From contig JAQTWB010000023.1 in NCBI GenBank assembly GCA_028689495.1, forward strand, positions 1 to 41,655: a DNA stretch of 41,655 nucleotides, read 5' to 3'. The notes under the pieces are model-generated. The model was not told the DNA's origin, did not search any database, and saw only the letters and a program-made list of their open reading frames with translations. The translations under genes were made by a program, and so were the position numbers. Shown in pieces: positions 36,655-41,655 of this stretch. Position 1 is the first letter of the stretch; the number at the start of each line of letters is the position of its first letter. This stretch comes from a bacterium. Lineage in GTDB: Bacteria > Bdellovibrionota_C > UBA2361 > SZUA-149 > JAQTWB01.

Positions 36655-37038
36655 ATGAACTTCCATAAACTACTGAACTACCTGCTCTCATGCCTGCTGG
36701 CTTTTTCAGCTGTAGCGACCAGTGTACATAGTGCAGCACATCATGACCATTTACCGGCATCCTTAAGCTCTCAGTTTGCTTTATCAGATGTCCATTATCA
36801 CCATAAATATCACGATGAGATATCTCACAATGGAATGCCTCATGATGTAGTGCATTCCAACAGTGGATTCTGCCTAACCTGCGATCTGCACCATTCACTA
36901 TCATCTGCACTGCAGACATCGATAATCCACCTTGAGGTTCCAGCAATCACTAGCCTGGAAACTGCTGTTTTAATAAGCAGCCACTCCGACAAGTTTAAAG
37001 GGTTCCTGTTTTCACTTCGTGCCCCACCGACCGTTTAA
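36655..37038 (+). CDS. Histidine-rich exported protein, probable zinc chaperone
   Basis: A 127-residue protein with a signal peptide (LLSCLLAFSAVATSVHSA) and 16 histidines clustered in HSAAHHDHL, VHYHHKYHDEISH and HDVVH. A CLTCDLHH motif and a C-terminal SLRAPPTV follow. This matches the layout of the small proteins annotated as zinc chaperones of ABC zinc-uptake systems (DUF2607/DUF2946-like, with a 'RAPP' tail). It heads the cluster of outer-membrane barrel, ZnuA-, ZnuC- and ZnuB-like genes, which strongly supports periplasmic zinc binding or sensing. I could not find a convincing Zur operator in the 66 bases between the nrdJ hairpins and the start. Confidence 0.8.
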   Translation: MNFHKLLNYLLSCLLAFSAVATSVHSAAHHDHLPASLSSQFALSDVHYHHKYHDEISHNGMPHDVVHSNSGFCLTCDLHHSLSSALQTSIIHLEVPAITSLETAVLISSHSDKFKGFLFSLRAPPTV

Positions 37039-37256
37039 TCGTTCTCCTGTTAAGCCTCAATCACCACTTTTATACGGATTCAATGTACACCAGCCCAGGC
37101 TACTTGAGAAACTGACAGGTCAAACTTACCCAGATCGATATCCATGCGTGCGCTTGTCCCAGTTGACATAACCTGGAGAGCTGCCCTCAGTTACTGAGCA
37201 ATGCTCGCCGTAAGGCACGCAAACTGCAGCCAAACAGAACTTAAAACAGAAAATAA

Positions 37257-38666
37257 ATGAAAAATCACCCGAAACAAAACTATAGATATCAGACCTCAGC
37301 CTTTTTGTTATCACTAACGATCGCAACATTTTCAACCCCGCTCATTAATAGCTCGGTAGCTGAAAACGAGTCAGCTGCCACACTATCAGCCCGTCTGGAG
37401 GCGTCAGAGAAAAAAATCGCGGCCCTCGAAAAAAAACAGGCTGATTCCGCTGCGTCATTTAACAATAATTCGACTCAAGGAGTCGCTGGTCTGGCCAATT
37501 ACATCGACACATCTCTTGTTATTGTCGGCACAGCGGGTGGTTCTTCAGCCAAGAATGACGACCTGCCATTCCTTCAGCCTGGAGGTCACGACCCGAAACG
37601 CAATGGGTTTTCTCTGAACCAGGCAGAGCTGTCCTTTTCCGGGAATATCGATCCTTATCTACGTGCAGAGTCACACTTTGTTTTTCATGAAGGAGATGGC
37701 GTCGAAACGGAAGAAGCATTTATCACATCAACCGCACTGGATCGCCTGGAAATTGAAGCTGGATATATGCTCACCGAGTTTGGGCGAATTAACCCACAGC
37801 ACCCTCATCAGTGGACATTTATCGATTCACCAATCGTCAATACAAGACTCCTCGGTGCGGAAGGAATGCGCGCCGCTGGTATAAGAATGGCAAAGATACT
37901 GCCACTGCCCTGGTTTTCCGAGCTACACCTGACCCTGCAGAACTCGGATGGAGAATTCATGCACAGCTTCCGTAGTGGTGGAGCAAGTGCTCATGTTCAC
38001 GATGAAGCAGTTGCTGACGAGAGTGAGCAAACCGACGAGACGGAAGGAGAACTTTCAATCGGAGGATTGCCATCGGTTGCTACAAGCACAAACAGCCTAA
38101 ATGATTTTGTTTATGTGCTGCGAACAGACAACTTCTTCGACCTCTCCGACAGTTTGAGCTTTAAGATGGGGGTCTCATCCGCATTAGGACCAAATAGCAG
38201 TGGAAATAATGGCTCCACGATACTCTACGGCAGCGATCTAATCCTCAAGTGGCTGCCGACCAACAACTTTCGAGGTTACCCATACGTTACTCTTCAAGGC
38301 GAATATATTGGCCGCAATTACAATGTGGACAACAATAACCCGGAAGCCCTGGAACTGAGCAAACGGCACATTCGCGACAGCGGATTTTACACCCAGATTG
38401 AATATGGCTTTATTCCGTCATGGGCAATTGCTGCGCGAGGAGAACTGGCAAAAGGTAGTGGTGATACGCTCATTGCACTGAATGATGATGAAGAACGAGT
38501 CGAAAGAAGTCGTATTAGTAGTTTGCTCTCATATCGCCCCAGCGAATTTTCTCGCCTGCGACTACAATATAACTACGACCAGACAGACTACCTTGAATCA
38601 AACAGCCACACTGTCTGGCTTGGTTTTGACATAGTTCTTGGAAAGCACCCGGCACATAACTACTAA
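37257..38666 (+). CDS. Outer-membrane beta-barrel protein of the zinc cluster
   Basis: A 469-residue protein. A signal peptide (to about residue 35, SSVAE) is followed by a short coiled coil (SARLEASEKKIAALEKKQAD), then amphipathic beta strands to a terminal aromatic strand (TVWLGFDIVLG). The barrel opens with LNQAELSFSGNIDPYLRAES and has no TonB box or plug domain, so it is porin-like. A loop near residues 242-270 (GASAHVHDEAVADESEQTDE) is rich in His and acidic residues, as expected for a metal-gathering loop. Position between the His-rich chaperone and the ABC transporter suggests it passes zinc across the outer membrane; this is inferred from context. The ribosome site is weak. Confidence 0.8.
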   Translation: MKNHPKQNYRYQTSAFLLSLTIATFSTPLINSSVAENESAATLSARLEASEKKIAALEKKQADSAASFNNNSTQGVAGLANYIDTSLVIVGTAGGSSAKNDDLPFLQPGGHDPKRNGFSLNQAELSFSGNIDPYLRAESHFVFHEGDGVETEEAFITSTALDRLEIEAGYMLTEFGRINPQHPHQWTFIDSPIVNTRLLGAEGMRAAGIRMAKILPLPWFSELHLTLQNSDGEFMHSFRSGGASAHVHDEAVADESEQTDETEGELSIGGLPSVATSTNSLNDFVYVLRTDNFFDLSDSLSFKMGVSSALGPNSSGNNGSTILYGSDLILKWLPTNNFRGYPYVTLQGEYIGRNYNVDNNNPEALELSKRHIRDSGFYTQIEYGFIPSWAIAARGELAKGSGDTLIALNDDEERVERSRISSLLSYRPSEFSRLRLQYNYDQTDYLESNSHTVWLGFDIVLGKHPAHNY

Positions 38667-38696
38667 GTGATTTAACTTGCCGAAACGGCGACCGGA

Positions 38697-38766
38697 CCCG
38701 GATGTTGCACTCGTTAATTCGCGGATGAAAATTGCTTCAGCCCTGAACTTACGTGCAACTTCCGGG
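38697..38766. repeat. MITE-like element B, short form
   Basis: A 70-base element with ends CCCGGATGTTGCAC and GTGCAACTTCCGGG (13 of 14 inverted matches). From 38704 to 38766 it is 56/63 identical to the right end of element A. It separates the barrel gene from the ZnuA-like gene and adds a potential hairpin to the zinc transcript. Confidence 0.78.
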
Positions 38767-38843
38767 CTAGAGCCCACTTCATAATGCACATATCCGACGA
38801 AAGCTCTCCTCGGATATGTAAGTTCAATACAAAAGATATCCCT

Positions 38844-39890
38844 ATGAAACTAAAACTAGCCGCAATTTTTACATTTCTGACAATCTTGATTCCAATAGGT
38901 CTCTGCCAGGCAGAAAGCACAAAACTGAAAATATGTGCTACTACACCAGATCTGGCTTCAATACTAAACCATCTTTCCACCGATGCCTTCGACATTACAG
39001 TATTTGCAAACGGTGAAGAAGATCCCCACTTTGTTCAACCAAAACCAAGTTACATAAAACATTTATATGAGACAGATATAATTGTTTTCAACGGACTTGA
39101 GCTGGAAACAGGCTGGCTTCCTCCCCTGCTTGAGCGCTCGCGTAACTCTCGCATCATTCCAGGCAGCCTTGGTTATATAGATGCATCAAAGGCGATTTCC
39201 GCAATGGATGTTCCAACCATCCCGGTCGACCGCAGCATGGGGGACGTACATCCGCAAGGGAATCCCCACTATATGCTGGATCCACTCAATGGTTTGGCCG
39301 TGGCGCGACTGCTCAAGCAGAGAATCTCCGAACTAAAACCAGCGCTGACAGCCTCGCTGGAAGAAAACTACGAAAAATTTAAAAAGGAAATCACCAAAAA
39401 GCTTTACGGAACGGAGATATCAGATGAAACTGTTATCTCGCAAATTCTGCATGACAACACAGATACTGAAAAGCTACTAAAGTCACATAAGATAACCATT
39501 ACGTCTAATAGTTGGCAGGGACAACTCTCCAGCACACAACCATTGCTGTTTATCGCCGACCATAACATGTGGCCTTACATGGCTCGTCGATTTTCATTTG
39601 AAGTTGCAAGCTTTCTCGAACCAAGACCCGGTATAACACCTACCAGCTCTCACCTTCAGACTCTTGTCGAACTATGCAAAAGTAAGCCCATCCTCGCGCT
39701 AATTATTGGTGCATACTACGATCCGCGCCACGCTGACTTGATGCACCGCAGTAGCAATATCCCTATAATTCGTCTGGCCCACCAAGTCGGGGCTCTGCCC
39801 GGCACAGATGATTATTTGCAAATGTTCGATTACAATCTGCAAAGACTTTCAGAAATCACCAATGCTGCATATAGAATGGAACTAAAGTGA
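38844..39890 (+). CDS. znuA: Periplasmic metal-binding protein of a zinc ABC transporter (ZnuA-like)
   Basis: A 348-residue solute-binding protein of the metal (TroA/ZnuA) family. A signal peptide covers residues 1-23 (MKLKLAAIFTFLTILIPIG, cleavage at CQA). Candidate zinc ligands are His62 in EEDPHFVQPKPSY and His142 in VHPQGNPHYMLDP; the latter motif is typical of this family. The backbone helix region (about residues 150-200) and the C-terminal HQVGALPGTDDYLQMFDYN segment are also characteristic. It lacks the long His-rich loop of E. coli ZnuA; the separate His-rich protein of the cluster may supply that role. ATG 38844 is chosen because it opens the signal peptide; an upstream ATG at 38784 adds 20 polar residues. 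Zinc rather than manganese is inferred from the neighbours. Confidence 0.88.
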   Translation: MKLKLAAIFTFLTILIPIGLCQAESTKLKICATTPDLASILNHLSTDAFDITVFANGEEDPHFVQPKPSYIKHLYETDIIVFNGLELETGWLPPLLERSRNSRIIPGSLGYIDASKAISAMDVPTIPVDRSMGDVHPQGNPHYMLDPLNGLAVARLLKQRISELKPALTASLEENYEKFKKEITKKLYGTEISDETVISQILHDNTDTEKLLKSHKITITSNSWQGQLSSTQPLLFIADHNMWPYMARRFSFEVASFLEPRPGITPTSSHLQTLVELCKSKPILALIIGAYYDPRHADLMHRSSNIPIIRLAHQVGALPGTDDYLQMFDYNLQRLSEITNAAYRMELK

Positions 39891-39894
39891 GCTC

Positions 39895-40527
39895 ATGCCA
39901 ATTACATTAGGAACTCAACTCATTGAAGTTCGCGATCTTGTTATCGGTTACAATCGTCAGCCGATCACAAGATCGCTTTCCTTTACCATTGACACTGGTG
40001 AACTATTTTTGATTCGCGGTGATAATGGCACTGGCAAGTCCACATTGCTCCGCACCCTGGCGGGCTTGATACCGCCTGTTTCCGGGACAATCAAGCTTAA
40101 AACCAAACAGATTAAGTCCTGGGTCGCCCAGAATCAACAGACTCAAACAGTGCTGCCGTTTACTGCCAGGGAAATGATTGAACTTGGGATCGTCAATCAT
40201 AAATTCAATTCAGACTCTGCATCCGTTTTGATAATGCAAAAGCTTGGCATTGAGCCACTCGCGAATAAACAATACTCTCAACTATCCGGTGGTCAGCAGC
40301 AAAAAATAATGCTGGCGCGGGCGCTTGTTTCAAGCCCACAAATAGTCTTTCTCGACGAGCCAACTGAGGGCCTGGACGCCGATAGTCGTAAATCTTTTCT
40401 TGAAACTGTCTTTTCCATTATCAGAGATGATAGCTGTTCGGTAATTATCACAACACATGACTCTGAAGCGTTATCACAGATTGACAATGAAAACCTGGCA
40501 AAAAGCTGCTTGGTTCTTGAACAGTAG
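39895..40527 (+). CDS. znuC: Metal ABC transporter ATPase (ZnuC-like)
   Basis: A 210-residue ABC ATPase energising the zinc importer. Walker A is RGDNGTGKSTLLRTLAG, the Q loop is WVAQNQQ, the signature is LSGGQQQKIMLARAL, Walker B is IVFLDEPTEGLD, and the switch His is in IITTHD. It begins 4 bases after the ZnuA-like stop and ends 16 bases before the permease, so the three form one operon. It is slightly shorter than E. coli ZnuC, with no C-terminal extension. Confidence 0.9.
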   Translation: MPITLGTQLIEVRDLVIGYNRQPITRSLSFTIDTGELFLIRGDNGTGKSTLLRTLAGLIPPVSGTIKLKTKQIKSWVAQNQQTQTVLPFTAREMIELGIVNHKFNSDSASVLIMQKLGIEPLANKQYSQLSGGQQQKIMLARALVSSPQIVFLDEPTEGLDADSRKSFLETVFSIIRDDSCSVIITTHDSEALSQIDNENLAKSCLVLEQ

Positions 40528-40543
40528 TTAACCGGAGAATCGA

Positions 40544-41365
40544 ATGGATTTGTTTATAACTCTCTATGCCGAATCACTTCTGGTGGCTATTTTTGGTGGA
40601 ATACTGCTTGCCATTCCAGGCACAATCGTTGTCGCCCGGAATCAGGTATTTATCGGTGCAACTTTGGCACAAGTCGCAGCACTTTCAGCTGTAAGTTCCA
40701 GCATACTGCTGCCAGAATCAGAATGGAGTTATTATTTGAGCAAATTAATTATTGTTATTGCTGTCATAACTTCGATCTGGTTTATCGACAATACCCAGAC
40801 AAAAAACAGCACCCGCGAATCAAAAACTGCCTTGTTGTTTCTCTTCGCCTCATCTCTCTCCCTGTGCCTTCTCTCCGCGGTGCCACATGGGCAAGTTATG
40901 ATTTCTCAACTGCTGATGTCTTCAATTCTTGGGGCGAATGCAAGAGAAGTAATGTTGCTCTCCTTGCTCTTTGCATTATTCATCCCCCTCAGCATACGAT
41001 TTGCCAAAACCATTCTGTTGCAGACGATTGATTCCAATGCAGCCCGGGTGTCCGGCCATAAGGTCACATCAACAAACTGGCTTATCAGTATCATCCTCGG
41101 TATTATTTTTTCGGCGGTCCTCCCGGCCACCGGAGCAACATTTTGCTTTGGCCTACTAGTGCTTCCGGCTCTAATCGCCGCGCGATTCTCAACGAGCGTC
41201 AAAATGCATCTGATTCTGACTCCGACCCTTGCCGTAATCGGTATTGTTACCGGCTTTATAATCGCCCATTTAAGCGACTACCCCCCAGCGCAAGTTATTG
41301 TTTCGTTGCTTACTCTACCGCTTGGACTTGATGGACTGATATCGATTGCCAGAAAATCGATGTAA
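40544..41365 (+). CDS. znuB: Metal ABC transporter permease (ZnuB-like)
   Basis: A 273-residue inner-membrane protein with about eight to nine helices of the ABC-3 metal permease family. Family marks are the early GTIVVARNQVFIGATLAQVA (helix and coupling region), SSILGANAREV, and ATFCFGLLVLPALIAARFS. The last gene of the zinc operon, it has a GGAG ribosome site 8 bases before ATG. The tandem repeat array starts 3 bases after its stop codon, and no ordinary terminator is seen. Confidence 0.9.
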   Translation: MDLFITLYAESLLVAIFGGILLAIPGTIVVARNQVFIGATLAQVAALSAVSSSILLPESEWSYYLSKLIIVIAVITSIWFIDNTQTKNSTRESKTALLFLFASSLSLCLLSAVPHGQVMISQLLMSSILGANAREVMLLSLLFALFIPLSIRFAKTILLQTIDSNAARVSGHKVTSTNWLISIILGIIFSAVLPATGATFCFGLLVLPALIAARFSTSVKMHLILTPTLAVIGIVTGFIIAHLSDYPPAQVIVSLLTLPLGLDGLISIARKSM

Positions 41366-41368
41366 AAA

Positions 41369-41539
41369 ATGGGACCAGGTGATGAAAAAAAATGGGACCA
41401 GGTAAAAAAATGGGACCAGGTAAAAAAATGGGACCAGGTAAAAAAATGGGACCAGGTAAAAAAATGGGACCAGGTAAAAAAATGGGACCAGGTTAAAAAA
41501 ATGGGACCAGGTGACCAGGTTAAAAAAATGGGACCAGGT
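41369..41539 (+). repeat. Tandem array of an 18-bp unit (nine copies)
   Basis: Nine perfect copies of ATGGGACCAGGT occur at 41369, 41392, 41410, 41428, 41446, 41464, 41482, 41501 and 41528. They are separated mostly by a six-A spacer, giving an exact 18-base period in the centre, plus one truncated unit (GACCAGGT, 41513-41520). The last copy continues into TTACTTTTCTGAAACC, resembling motifs I recall in front of REP-associated transposase genes. There are no spacers, so it is not a CRISPR. Confidence 0.92.
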
Positions 41540-41615
41540 TACTTTTCTGAAACCATTTTCCACACCGAGCGATAATACCTCTGCAATCAAGTTTCAGCTG
41601 TGTGAGGTAGGTATA

Positions 41616-41655
41616 GTGAGAAATCCAAAGATGTTTATCCACGATGCCGTCTATG
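41616..41655 (+). CDS. Probable REP-associated tyrosine transposase (Y1_Tnp), first codons only
   Basis: Only 13 codons are inside the window: GTG start, then RNPKMFIHDAVY. A GAGGT ribosome site lies 8 bases upstream. The short N-terminus with a basic patch, a hydrophobic pair and an A-V-Y at this position is reminiscent of IS200-like/RAYT transposases (often '..P....AVYHV..R'). The repeat array immediately upstream supports that reading. Confidence is limited by length. Confidence 0.45.
   Translation, partial: MRNPKMFIHDAVY

Noticed and set aside
41369..41539. CRISPR-like periodic repeats
   Set aside because: The spacing is an almost constant six-A tract with no unique spacers, no leader and no cas genes; it is a simple tandem array.

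Overview
The window comes from a Gram-negative, probably proteobacterial, chromosome. It encodes heptose activation for LPS (rfaE2), a large outer-membrane beta-barrel, an HtrA-type periplasmic protease, pssA and an rpoZ-spoT pair. The MglA/MglB-type GTPase pair, the FIST / hybrid kinase / DUF4388 signalling genes and the B12-dependent ribonucleotide reductase recall deltaproteobacteria-like lineages. That placement is inference, and no genus can be named from the sequence. Coding is dense, with many overlapping or nearly abutting genes and no phage or CRISPR.

Left part (1-8314): the 5' part of a large-type purL; a GT-C-like polytopic membrane protein; a secreted SGNH hydrolase with a calcium-binding thrombospondin-3 tail; a chemoreceptor split by a frameshift exactly at a (TCAA)4 tract; an HtrA/DegS-like protease; and rfaE2. 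Middle part (8321-20456): the minus-strand run rpoZ-spoT-selO (stringent response plus protein AMPylator); pssA; a minus-strand signalling operon FIST sensor - hybrid histidine kinase - degenerate receiver/DUF4388; an MglB/MglA-type pair; and acs.

Right part (20681-41655): an unknown helical protein; tRNA-His and tRNA-Lys; a YeiH-type exporter; a 982-residue secreted beta-helix protein with four C-terminal repeats; two small membrane proteins; a minus-strand group of SNF2 helicase, two small unknown proteins and a signal-less subtilase; nrdJ preceded by two probable NrdR boxes; and a zinc-uptake cluster (His-rich protein, outer-membrane barrel, ZnuA/C/B-like ABC transporter). The window ends in an 18-bp tandem array and the first codons of a probable REP-associated transposase.

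The least expected content is between the genes. A TA-bounded MITE-like family has one 254-bp copy, one copy that matches it after an exact 178-bp internal deletion between 7-bp direct repeats, and two solitary ends. A second 78-bp dispersed repeat has conserved ends and a diverged centre. There is also a 35-bp repeat with an inverted copy, and several perfect palindromes. None of the protein functions has been checked against a database; all are read from motifs.
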